Assembly (NCBI GenBank): GCA_028023455.1
Contig: JAQFVV010012529.1
Location: forward strand, 2,046,001-2,110,000
Length of the DNA: 64,000 bases
Source of the DNA: Epiperipatus broadwayi
Lineage: Eukaryota; Onychophora; Udeonychophora; Euonychophora; Peripatidae
Reading direction: 5' to 3'
A program made the position numbers and the translations under genes. Within the stretch, counting starts at the first letter, position 1; every line of letters begins with the position of its first letter. Below the pieces are notes generated by a model. The model was not told where the DNA came from, searched no databases, and was given only the letters and a program-made list of their open reading frames with translations. This document shows positions 22,510 through 33,130 of this stretch, piece after piece.

Positions 22510-23740
22510 AGTTGCTTATTCTCTCTTTATTGTATTTTTTTGCTGCTAAAGAAATTAATTTATCTTTCAAAAATATATATTGTATATAAATTGCTAGATG
22601 AGAAAGAATCTTTGGAGGCCAAAAAATTTATGCAGTTTTCATAAAGTTTAGTAAATCGAGGGGGGGGATTAAACGACACTGCTTAAATAAAAATTTAATA
22701 AATTTAAATTTTGTCATAGAAAAATATGGCGCATACTATCTGAAAGATAGTGAAAAGATGTGCATGCATAGTCCATACCTTTTCCCCACAAATTTGAAAT
22801 AAAAACAGAAATTTAAAAACTTTAAAAATAGCGTCTTTGTTGCATTTGAGCCGGTCATAATAAAATTTCATTTTTTTTTCTTTAGTTTTTTTTTTTTAAA
22901 AAATCATTGAATGAATGTGGCAGCCTGTCCATATTATATTTAAAGTACTTTTTTTTTTTTACCATTTCTATTTAAAAGCTCTATTATAATAAAAAAAAAT
23001 TAAAAGTTTAGCTATATATGTATTAACTTCTTTGATAAAAAGTTTTTTAAATAAAATCTTTTAATCATCTTTATTTATTTAATAAACATTTCTTTACATG
23101 TAAATGTGTTTTTAAAAATTAAATACAAGAAAACAGTTTTAGAAAAAAATGTCCTTTATCTGTTATATTTTTATTGATCATTTTAATTTTAAATTGAAAA
23201 ATATAGACGTATGCATATGCAATATTCTTTGCATATATGTGTATTTTTCAAATTTTTTTTACTATACAATGGGGTCATTGTATCCGCTATATTTTTTTCA
23301 AGAGTCTCCAGCAGATAGTGTAAATTAGCTGGTAATAGTGCAAACTTTAGTTACAAAATACTGTTTACTGTACTTTTCAACACACACACAGAACACATTT
23401 AACATATACAAATAATTTTTTTATATGAATATACAAATATCTATTAGCTTGCTTTAAAAATTATAGTAAATAAAAATAATTTTTAAGAAATTAGAATAAT
23501 GCAGAGAACAGATTTACATACTCCTGTATATGCTGTTTTTTGTATAAATGTTTACTTAATCATACTCCTTAAACAAATTAATTTATTGAACATTATATAA
23601 AAAAAATGAAAGAGAAAAATTATAGTTTAATTAGAAACATACCCACATCTAAATGATTTACATCTATATAACAATAAAAAAATTAAATAATAGAGATAAA
23701 AATTTTTTTTAGTAATTAAATATACTGTGCACTAAAAAGA
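22510..23740. other. AT-rich DNA, nothing recognised
   Basis: Homopolymer-rich sequence with no supported feature. Confidence 0.5.
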
Positions 23741-23744
23741 AAAA

Positions 23745-23942
23745 AAAGTTATCTTCAACCACAATTAGGTTTTTAGATTTATCTTGAAGTAAGAGCATTA
23801 GGGATGTGTGTATATCCAGAAATTAACTGAATCAATTTCTTATTATAAAAAATAGGGATTGACTTCATTAATTTCTGGACATCTTATAATTTTATTTCAA
23901 GTTAAATCTAAAAACTCCAATTTGATTGAAGAAACAACTATT
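23745..23942. mobile_element. MITE-like palindrome, family M, copy 2
   Basis: The left arm (GTTATCTTCAACCACAATTA, GTTTTTAGATTTATCTTGAA, CCAGAAATTAACTGAATCAA) returns inverted (ATTGACTTCATTAATTTCTGG, TTTCAAGTTAAATCTAAAAAC, AATTTGATTGAAGAAACAAC). The core shares GATGTGTGTATATCCAGAAATTAA with the copy at 20205. Family unknown. Confidence 0.7.
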
Positions 23943-24035
23943 TTTACCTTTTTAATGCAGAATAAAAAAACATTAAATATAAATTTTTTTTAATCTATTA
24001 TTTTTAGCTTTTTAATATTGACTTAGTAAATAAAA

Positions 24036-24540
24036 ATATGAAACTATATTGTACTTTAAATCAACTTGACATTTATATTTGATATATATATAATAAGATA
24101 TTTCTGCTATAAATTAATAATTATACTCATGTATATATCATTTAGTATGTGTATATAATGTATATGTATAATAACCCACTAAGTGATTAAAATATGAAAT
24201 ATTTTTTTAAGTGAAAAGTGTTGGACATTTTTGCTTTTGATTGGAAATTGTATTTTTTTTAAAAAAAATGCTTACAAAAACTATATTGTAAATGAACTTC
24301 ACTTAATACATATAATTTTATTATAAATCAGTTTGACATTTATAATTTATATATTTCACTAGATATTTCTGCAATAACTTATGTATATATCATATTTAGT
24401 ATATGTACATAATTATATATATGCATAATATAGCATTAAGTAACTTACTTTTCTGTTGAAAATTGTTTGATATTTTTTCTTTTTATTTGAAAAAACAATT
24501 TAGAAAAAAAACAACTTATCACAACTGTTGTAAACTAACT
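24036..24540. repeat. Tandem duplication, unit about 250 bp
   Basis: Two adjacent units begin AAACTATATTGTA and share ACATTTATA, AGATATTTCTGC(T/A)ATAA, TATATATCAT, TTTAGTAT(G/A)TGTA and a GTGTTGGACATTTTTGC / ATTGTTTGATATTTTTTC block in order. Non-coding. Confidence 0.7.
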
Positions 24541-24559
24541 TTCTTATTTTAAACTTAAA

Positions 24560-25075
24560 TGAAAGTAAGAAAATCAAGGCATTACTTAAAAATATTGAAT
24601 TTCTACAAAATATTCATAACATTTTTCCCACTCTTCCATATCTAAGAAACTAGGTTTTCTGCTTTAAATATTATTGTGCCCTGTCACTTTGGTAGAGATT
24701 TAAAAAAATATACAAAATTTCAACAAATTATATTGAATTTAAATATATTAAACCTCAATTTTAAAATGTTATTATAACTTTGAATGAAAAGCAAAAAAAA
24801 TATCTATTCTGCCTTCTCATGAGTCTTACTTAAAACATTCAAGTTCTAAGAACAATTTTTAAATTTGATATCAAAATATTCAATATTTTCCTACTGTCTG
24901 TTCTATATCTAAGAAACTAAGTCACCTACATAAAATATTAGAGTTCCATATGACTTAGGCTGATGTTTTTTAATTATGAATCAAATTTGAATCTATTCTA
25001 TTGAATTTAAATCTATTAAACCTTGATTTTAAAATTTTATTCTAACCAAAATAATAAAAGTAATTCAAAAGTTTA
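24560..25075. repeat. Tandem duplication, unit about 265 bp
   Basis: Two adjacent units share ATATTCA(T)A...CATATCTAAGAAACTA, a CACTTTGG / GACTTAGG block and ATTGAATTTAAAT(A/C)TATTAAACCT followed by ATTTTAAAAT. This sits directly after the previous duplication, so the region expanded locally more than once. Confidence 0.7.
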
Positions 25076-25189
25076 CAAACAAACATACCAACCTACAAAC
25101 AGATTTTCTAATTTAAATAAAAGCATTTAAAAACACTGTTTTTCTTTATTTTTATAAAAATGGATTTATTTTTATGTTTTTATTCTCTT

Positions 25190-26290
25190 AAAAAAGGATG
25201 ATTCTTTTTTTAAAAAACAAAAAGCTGGCTTACACAAGGCATTTCATGATTTTTTTTATACATTTGATAGAATTGCTATAATCATTAACTTTATATTTTG
25301 AAACAATTTCAAATGAAATTTTTAATTTTTGCAAAAAAAAAAAGTATAAGTGGTTTTTTTTTTATTCGATTTCTTGTGGAAAGAAATTTTTAAGATGGTA
25401 AATTTTGATTATATTTATTTAGTTCACAAATGTTTAAAGAGTGCAAAGATAATGCATATAGTTTAAAATGAGTCAAGAGAAAAATGATATAATCTTTAAA
25501 TAAATTTAATGTTACACATCAGATATATAAGAAATTTAATAATTTCATTTTAATAAGTAATTGTTACATTTTAGTTTGTTAATTTTATTAATGAGTAAAT
25601 GTTTAAGATTTTGGCATTTGAAAAAAATATGTATTGTTAATTATTGAGATGCAAAAAACATGACTGAAGGGATTTGATATCACAAAGGATTTAAAAGGTT
25701 ATTGCAAAAGAAAAAATGATGGCTGTCATATTAAAAAATTTAATATATAAAATATTTATATCTTTTTAATTATTTTATGAATTTTAATATTATTATTTTT
25801 TGCTTATTTACTTTTTTTTTGAATAGCTTATAAATGAAGCAGAAGATATCAAACTTCATCAGTTATATTTTTTGCATATTTATAAATATGAAGGATAATT
25901 TTTACAAATGATAAAACCTTAAATATTTAATCATTACTGTAATTAAGAAGTCAATCTTTTAACAATTATGTATTAAACATGAAATTATTAAATTTTATAT
26001 ATGTTTTATGTATAATTTTATAAATTTACTAAAAGATTAAATATATCATTTTTTTCATTCAACTTTTTTCAAGTACATGTATGATGTTTGCACTCTTTAA
26101 ACATACATGTACTAAATAACTATAATGATAAATTTATAATCTTAACAATTTTTTTCCACAAGAAATCAAATTGAGAGCAATGTGGTGTTTTTTCTTTTTG
26201 CTTTTTTTAAAAAATAAAATAAAAATTTTATCTGAACATTTTTCCAAATTGTAAAGTTAATAATGATCATAGTTATTTTACTGAGTGTAA
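25190..26290. repeat. Dispersed repeat family R: forward copy joined to an inverted copy
   Basis: The segment near 25240-25450 returns inverted at about 26075-26270 (AACTTTA, GATTTCTTGTGGAAA / TTTCCACAAGAAATC, GTTTAAAGAGTGCAAA / TTTGCACTCTTTAAAC). The forward part also matches 44030-44760 (GAGATGCAAAAAACA, GAAGGGATTTGA, GTCATATT(A/G)AAAAATTTAATA), and its later part matches 28740-29480. No coding capacity recognised. Confidence 0.75.
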
Positions 26291-27265
26291 GAGAATTAGT
26301 GAAATGCAATCTATAAGTTAGTCTTTTGTATATATATAAAAGGAATCAATCTTTCATGAAATAATGAAAAGTGAAAAATAAATTTGTTCTTATAACTATA
26401 CAGAAAAATATCTTTTTTTTGGTGGGGGGGGGAGCATAATTGAATGAACAGATATACACACTCTAGTACATGCATGTTTATATATTTGTGTGTGTTATAT
26501 TTGTTTATTATAAGTTTTGAATTAAATATTGTCATAGACATGTGTATCCAAATGTAAAAAGTATATATATATTTTAACGGTAAATTTTTTTTTATAAAAC
26601 TTCCCCAGCCAGTTATGTGATGACATATAAATACTACAATATAGGTTTGAACCCAGAACCAATAACACAATATGTATAAGATATTTAGTGATTGACATGC
26701 ACATATATAATGATAAATGTAAGAATATCCTACTACATGTATCCATGAATCTTGTAAATCCTGGTTTAAACAAATATAATTATATTAGACAATGTGATGA
26801 TGATGATAGTGATTTATAATCACAAATACTCCTAACAGTATTTTATTTGTTTTAAGTTTCAATAAAAAGAAACTCCAAGCACCAAATCTTCTCAATAGAG
26901 AAAGTTTACTAATGAAATAACAATCATAATCACTGCCAATTATTACTGTGACACACCACATATTCCACATTGGTTTACATGTTCTCAAAGTTGTGTGTAT
27001 AATTTATAAATTAGCATATGGGTGTTGGAGTTATAATATTTTAACTTAATTATAAATAAACAAATGAATTAATAAAACAATAATTTAACAATTTATTAAT
27101 ACAGCAAAAACATATATAAGTTGGTTGTATCTATATTCCCAAATGCGGAAACATGTCATAACAATTAATGTTTTCAGTTTTTAACTCTATATTTGGGGTT
27201 CCAAATATAGATATAAAATGTAACATATCACAATAATTAATGTCTTTTAAGTAAATATTTATTTT
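26291..27265. other. AT-rich DNA, nothing recognised
   Basis: Three overlapping minus-strand open stretches (26311-26988) are hydrophobic, AT-biased and without motifs. I treat them as chance frames. Confidence 0.5.
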
Positions 27266-27267
27266 TG

Positions 27268-27322
27268 TGAATTTAAAAAGAATGGGGAAGTATGGAAGTG
27301 TTTATTATATCTATAAAAATAT
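27268..27322 (+). repeat. Tail fragment of hammerhead family 2
   Basis: GAATTTAAAAAGAATGGGGA then AGTATGGA, GTTTATTATATCTATAAA matches the sequence downstream of both family 2 ribozymes (6909 and 7560). The ribozyme itself is absent here. Confidence 0.7.
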
Positions 27323-28735
27323 TTAAAGTCATAAATCCTGAGTTTTTAGATATGTTTTCTTTTTCTGTAATTATGGTCATTTTCATAACTTCACTTGAAG
27401 AGTAGATTTCTTCTGCAGCATGGTGCATGTAAAATATCAATGGATCTTTAGCAATTTAGCAATATGATTCATTTTCTTCCCTTTATTGACATTTTAGAAG
27501 CTGTAACAATCTAATTCCATAGATTTCAACATTATTTACTGGATTGGACTGCATATTCAGGGTCTTCTGACTAATGGGCTACGTTGTTACTTAGACTTGC
27601 ATGGTAATTAGTCACTACTGGAGTAAAACATTCTTATAGCTTCCGCATTGCAATTTTAATTAGTGGCAAGGCAAAATCTCTTCACTGCATGGCTTACTTC
27701 AACACTGCTTTAACATATAGCTTGCAGTTTGGAATCAGGAAATCAACATTGGAACAAAATCAACAGCAGAATGAATGACAGCGTAGTGAGTGAATTTTGA
27801 ATGACCCCTTTTTATACCTGTTATCTTTCTATTCTCTTTCTCTTTCATCTTGCATCACTAACCGTAATATAGATGATTCACATATGTTTTTGCTTACAAT
27901 ATTATATTATTTTATATTGAAAGAAGATAAAAATAGTTGTTCGCTTTCTTTTCTTTATCTGTTCTCATTCTAATGCATGAAGATATAAAATTCTTTGCTG
28001 ATTTCTATTTTCATTTCTAATTTCTGAAATACCATTGATTCATAATTTTTGATCTTAGATTTGAATTCCCTATTTTCTTTACTGTAAAAATTGACAATAT
28101 TTTATTTATAAATTGATTCAGAATAGGTAGAACCAAAAAGATCTCAAAAATGCCTTAAAATTTATGAACTATGTATTTTAAGCTCGCAAATTATCTCTGA
28201 TCTAAAGTATCTTCCCTTTTTTTTCTTCTTTTGCAATTTCATTCATTATTATTTTTTTCTATTTTCACTTTACAGAGTAAATGGTTGATGACACCATGCA
28301 TAAATTGCCTTTACAAATATAGAATACAATTAAAATGTACATGAATAATTTTTTTTCTTTTTAGTCTTGCAGGGCAATTTCCTTAATTTATGATATATGT
28401 ATGCATGTGTACTCTGACACACATTGTTGTTTAAACCTAATTAATGTGGGCTGCACTCGAGATACTATGGTTATGATATTTATGTTATATATGTCCTCTA
28501 TGTGTGTTGAAATGTACTGTTTACATGTGGAGCAGTAGGGCAAATAATATTTTAAACAAAGCATGAATTATTTTCTATTAATTTATGCTATCCACTAGAA
28601 ATCTTTGAAGAAAATAGAGCATGTATGATAACTCCATTATATAATAAAATCATTTGTGTACACACACACACACAATAGGGTACTATATATATATGTTTTA
28701 ATTTAAAGCAAAAATAATCAGTAAAAATACAATTC
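27323..28735. other. Unclassified block with more even base composition
   Basis: 27340-27800 has a higher G+C share than its surroundings and directly follows a family 2 tail, so it may be more of that element's body. I found no open frame, ribozyme core or tRNA-like box in it. The rest is AT-rich and featureless apart from a short (CA)n run at 28664. Confidence 0.4.
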
Positions 28736-28739
28736 ATAA

Positions 28740-29480
28740 AAGACTTTTTTTTTTTCAAAACTATTATTTTTGATTGTACTTCATAATTTTTAAAAACATT
28801 TACATGTAAAGAAGGAATGTTTTTGCAATATAAGTTACTAAAATATTTTTATTTACTTAGAAGACTTTGTTCCTGAAGATAATCCACATCTAAACCCTTT
28901 TAATGATCTAATTAATTGCTGTAATATAATTAAAGGATTTTGAAGAAGAAATTTGAACATTTTATCGTTTTTAAATAGAAAATAAAAAAGCCGAAAATAT
29001 ACTTTAAAATATTGTATAGAGACTGCTACATCCATGATATCATTACCCACTGATTTATTCAATGACATTTAAAAAATATAAAATAAAAAAATTAGAAATT
29101 ATTAAAAAATAATTTTTTTATTATACTATCACTTATATAATTAAATCTTTTGTATTTTTTAATATTAGTTTTTGGATAAAGCAGAAGATAAATTTCAGTA
29201 ATTATATTTTTTACATCTTTATAAATAATAATCACTTTTTTTTTTCCAATGACAAAACGAAATATATTAATGTATTGACAAGGCAAATTTTAGCAATCAC
29301 TAATATTGAAATTATTAAATTGCATATATTTTTTATGTATAATTTTAAGTTTATTTAAAAATTAAATATATATTTTTTTCAACTTTTTTTCAAACATCAC
29401 TCTATAATGAAATTAATGAAAAGAGAAAAACAAATTCATTTTTATAACAATAAATAAAAATGCAGTAACTTTTCTGAAGG
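28740..29480. repeat. Dispersed repeat family R, second locus
   Basis: 29177-29392 aligns with 25835-26072 (AAGCAGAAGATA, TTTATAAATA, AATGA(C/T)AAAAC, GAAATTATTAAATT and TATGTATAATTTTA). The flanking parts are weaker. The two minus-strand open stretches here are shadows of this repeat. Confidence 0.6.
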
Positions 29481-29786
29481 ATTATGACTAAGTGAATATG
29501 TGCATTGTAATGAGATCAAAAGTAGATTAAAGATGAGACAAATGTAAATATGCCTCTATAATCTACATTTGTGTATTTGGTCACATGCTGATGCATGATT
29601 TGTAACTGAATGTAATAAGATACATATTGAACCACTAAACATCACATGATCACTATTTCTTATGCTTGCTCATAACTGTTATTAAAACAGGCAAAACTCT
29701 CCATACAGTAGTGCCACTCAGTGCAAGCCAGAGTAATCATTGGATGTCAGAAGGCTTGTGGATAAAATCCCTATCTAATGCCTTCT

Positions 29787-29841
29787 CATCCAATATCCCC
29801 AGTCTAGTTTCTATGGCTTTCATCAGTGAGGAGCCTTAGAT
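29787..29841 (-). ncRNA. Hammerhead-like ribozyme, family 1, minus copy
   Basis: On the minus strand the core is the exact consensus CTGATGA and GAAAC, with helix I arms ATCTAAGG..CTCA and TGGGG..TTGGAT. Helix II has lost about five bases (AAGCCATA only) and helix III reads ACTAGA, so the fold is probably broken. Confidence 0.5.
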
Positions 29842-29867
29842 CTGAGAGCAGTGCACCTAGATCTTAG

Positions 29868-29926
29868 AATCAAGGCTCCTCACTGACGAAAGCCACAAAC
29901 TAGAAACTAGTCTGGGGATATTGGAT
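29868..29926 (+). ncRNA. Hammerhead-like ribozyme, family 1, plus copy
   Basis: CTGACGA at 29883-29889, GAAAC at 29903-29907, helix III ACTAGT and cleavage base C29912. Helix I pairs CTCA with TGGG and a TCAA/TTGG(A) outer part. The 3' strand of helix II is ACTA in place of the consensus GCCA, leaving little pairing. Confidence 0.55.
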
Positions 29927-29995
29927 GAGTAGGCACAAGATAGGGATTTTATGCACAAGCCTTCTAGCATCCATTGATTACTCTGACATATTGAA

Positions 29996-30955
29996 TGAAA
30001 ATAAAAATGCTAAATTCATCTTCAACTTCATCTAATCAGTATGACTCATTTTGGGTAATCTTTTTTAGCAGAAATTAAATATTGCATAATATGTAATGTG
30101 TTGATAATCATAATTATCAAACAAATATAAGTCACGAGGCAAAGGGAATGAAAACAATAATTATGACCTGAATGTAAAGATATAATGTTTGCTGCATGTA
30201 TATAAATGAGTACTTTATATCTAGGGATATATTACGCTATATAAAGTGCATGATTATTTTGATGATCAGCTCAGGGTTATATGAACATACATAAAATAAT
30301 TGTTATTAAAGTGTGTGAAATTCAGGTGACTCAATATTATTACAAAATCATTTCTTAATAAAATAACCTATTCTTTAGGTATCATTTATATACTTCTAAA
30401 AATAATTATATAGAATCTCCTCCACACACCAAATTATTATTGATACTGCTAGCTATTTGGATAACAAAAGACTACTGAATATATATGCGCAAAGTAAAAA
30501 TGAACCAGATATTTAACTTTAGTATTTAAATAAATTCACTATAATAATCCACAATAATTAATAATTTTATTATGTAGTATAAATAATAATAATAAAGATA
30601 TAATACAAATATTCTCCAATAAAACATAGGTTATCATATCTTAATTTGACTTATTTACAAATATCATAGAAATTTTGAAATAGATTGAAAACAAAACAAC
30701 AAATGTAATAACATTGTTTAAATTGTGCTCTTCAGATATAATATTATTTTAATATAAATGGTAAATGGATATAAATAAACATACTTGTATAGACATATGC
30801 ATTTTATAATATCAAAATGAATTCAATTATTAATCTTTATTTTTTTCTAATCTTAAATAGATGGAAACAAAATAGTAAATGATATATCATTTAATTTATA
30901 ATATATATATATAGACATAAATAGTTAGTAATCATAAATAGAACACACACACACA
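29996..30955. other. AT-rich DNA, nothing recognised
   Basis: No supported feature; short (TA)n and (CA)n runs near 30900-30957. Confidence 0.5.
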
Positions 30956-30964
30956 TATATAAAT

Positions 30965-31720
30965 TATAACTTTTTGGGCTGTACCATGTATTATTTTCCA
31001 TTAAACACTGATATTTTGATGGACTAGCATCCGCCATTATCAAGGTTAACTTTTGAAAGAAAAACTGTTAGGTCTTAAATAATAACGTGACTGTGTGCAA
31101 GATGAGAAATGAAATCCAACTTGAAGTAGTTCAGCATTCACAATATGAGGCTTATCAAAATGTTTATTTCCCTCAGTATTTTCACCTATTAATTTTAAGT
31201 TAATATTAGATAAAATGAGAGGTTTCCACATAGTTGGAATACGTTGTGCTTCATCAGCCCTATTTAAACCAGTAGATCTCTTTAATATTTCAATTGACTC
31301 TCTCATGGTTCTTAAATCATATCTTTCCAAATTAGTAAGTATTTTTGTATTGTCAAAATCAGGTTTATGACCAGTTTCTAAAAAATGGGAAGTAAAAACT
31401 GATGTGCTAATTTTTTGATTAAAAGCATTTCTATGTTCCTTAACCCTAACATTTATTCGTCTATTAGACTGATCCACATAGTCTCCTGAGCACTGAAAAC
31501 ACGGAATTTCATAAACTCCTTGGTGTTCCAAAAATATTGTCTTTAGGTTTATATAAAAAATCAATTTTTTTGCCAGTAGAAAAAGTAATCTTTATATTAA
31601 AACAAGATAGTCTTCTACTGATTTTATCAGAAACCCCTTTAATATAAGGTAAAATTACTCTATTAAAAGAGGAATTGTCAATTCTATCCTCTTTTTTCTT
31701 TTTAGTATTAATGTTATATA
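30965..31720 (-). mobile_element. Penelope-like retroelement, 3' fragment
   Basis: The minus strand carries the end of a Penelope-like ORF. First, in one frame (about 31565-31700), comes the linker FNRVILPYIKGVSDKISRRL that precedes the endonuclease in this class. After a frameshift the open frame 31046-31564 gives the GIY-YIG domain: GVYEIPC (GIY), DYVDQSNRRINVR (YIG with G to D, then the Arg), KEHRNAF, SHFLETGH and the MRESIEILK segment with the catalytic Glu. RT sequence is absent, so the copy is 5'-truncated, as is common for this class. The 3' UTR contains ATGGCGGATGCTAGTCCAT. Confidence 0.88.
31046..31564 (-). pseudogene. GIY-YIG endonuclease domain of a Penelope-like element
   Basis: 172 codons. 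The first about 17 are out-of-frame spill-over; the domain begins at GVYEIPCFQC. Cys pairs (C..C) before YVDQ match the extra cysteines of Penelope endonucleases. The Gly of YIG is replaced by Asp, which probably impairs cleavage. The domain normally nicks target DNA to prime reverse transcription. Confidence 0.85.
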
Positions 31721-31724
31721 ACCC

Positions 31725-32452
31725 TTATATATTGTAACAAAATTAAAGATGGTTCAAATAACTATTACCATATCTGAGTTGTCTACAATATATATAAGAT
31801 CATAATATTTAAAATAACGTTGGATTTCTCAAGATATCCCACTATCAATAATTATAAGCAAATTATTAACAACTAGTATTATAACTCAGGTATATGAAAT
31901 CACGTTGAGGTGAGTACACTAGCAATTCAATAAAATATAACTCAGGTATACAGACAATAGCTCTTATCCACTTTCATTTCTTGGTTTGATGTTAAGTGCA
32001 TGTTTAAATAAATACTAAGTGAATATGGTCTAGCAGGGCGCCACTAGATTATCTGAATCTAGACACTGTTATATCTAATAACCTTTCACATGTACCGGGT
32101 TTGAATCCCCTTTTTTGGTACTTTATTTCTAATAAAAATGGGAGATTTTGCTTTTTGAGCCATATCACTATACGCACTAATATTTAGGTAAAAGTAAAAC
32201 ATCTTTAAACCAAAGTGGAGTATATTAGACATAAATCATTTCTTAGATCTTAGCATAACAAATGTGTTTCAATATTTTTATAAGTTTTCTAGCTCAGATT
32301 ATATATAACTAATTTAGGATGGCAATTCACTCATCCTTGCATGAAATAGATGATGGGATGTGGTTATAATAATACTAAGAAATCACTAAATATTATAAAA
32401 TCAATATTTATTTATGGCCTTTAAACAGTTAAACAGCTCATTAATTAAAACG
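31725..32452. other. Unclassified intervening DNA
   Basis: Contains a duplicated ATAACTCAGGTATA (about 31880 and 31936) and an isolated RNA polymerase III B-box-like word GGGTTTGAATCC near 32097 without a convincing tRNA fold. No open frame. Confidence 0.4.
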
Positions 32453-32453
32453 T

Positions 32454-32473
32454 TGATGATGATGATGATGATG

Positions 32474-32503
<30 letters not shown>
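32454..32503. repeat. (GAT)n/(AAT)n microsatellite
   Basis: About seven GAT units pass directly into about ten AAT units. Confidence 0.95.
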
Positions 32504-32504
<1 letters not shown>

Positions 32505-33125
32505 CAAGGGTTTCAACTACAGCTCTAGGACTAAGCCTAAACATAAAACTAATTTTTATAAAGAAATTCATAATTATTGCTTAATTTTAGCATATTTACT
32601 TATATCTTAAATAACTATAATATTCAACCACTGATGATGATGAATGATCACACTTAACAAAGATTACACTTAATGAAATATATACGCCTCGTTTAATAAA
32701 ACAAACTAATATTTATTACTGCATTTCTAACATATACATAAAAATTTCTAGACATACATGAAAATTGACATGAATAATAACAATAATAATAATTGATTAT
32801 ATAACAATCCTCAGATTAATTTCAAATTCTTCCCCCTTTCCCTTCAAATGTATATTGTATTAAGTTGGATGTCACATTGACCATGATTTTCACTCCATGA
32901 GAAAAGTATCTCAAGAAAAAAAAAATTATCCGCTCATTAGCACACATACTTTATAAATCTAACATGTAAATAGAATGTTAAAAAAAAATGTTAGTAGAAT
33001 TGAAAGAGCAAGTTTTAGAAACAAGTTTTAAATTATTTTCTCCCCCTCTCTTCTACCTCTGAAATGCTATACTTAACTTGAAACAAAATAATCTAATATT
33101 TCAATACTACTTATTATTTCACATT
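32504..33125. other. AT-rich DNA, nothing recognised
   Basis: No feature; it ends where the Penelope-like frame opens. Confidence 0.5.
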
Positions 33126-33130
33126 CACTT

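Larger units (their letters stand above)
29632..29985. repeat. Inverted dimer of hammerhead repeat family 1, with 10-bp direct repeats
   Basis: A minus-oriented unit (left) and a plus-oriented unit (right) diverge from about 29855. ACATATTGAA lies immediately outside both ends (29622-29631 and 29986-29995), a likely target-site duplication, which would mean the dimer was inserted as one piece. Both arms carry GTGCACCTAGATCT / AGATCT-type centre sequence and the family blocks listed for 19786. Confidence 0.88.

Noticed and set aside
26311-26988. Overlapping minus-strand open stretches of 67-119 codons
   Set aside because: AT-biased hydrophobic translations with no conserved block, start context or splice structure.
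30990-31050. Hammerhead-like layout after the minus-strand Penelope ORF (CTTGATA ... CCATCAAAAT)
   Set aside because: Both core halves deviate (CTTGATA, CAAA) and helix I does not pair, so the evidence is weaker than at 34255.
32030-32110. B-box-like GGGTTTGAATCCCC with a possible A box upstream (tRNA or SINE)
   Set aside because: A-to-B spacing is about 65 bases, no acceptor or anticodon arm folds, and no target duplication or A-tail is seen.
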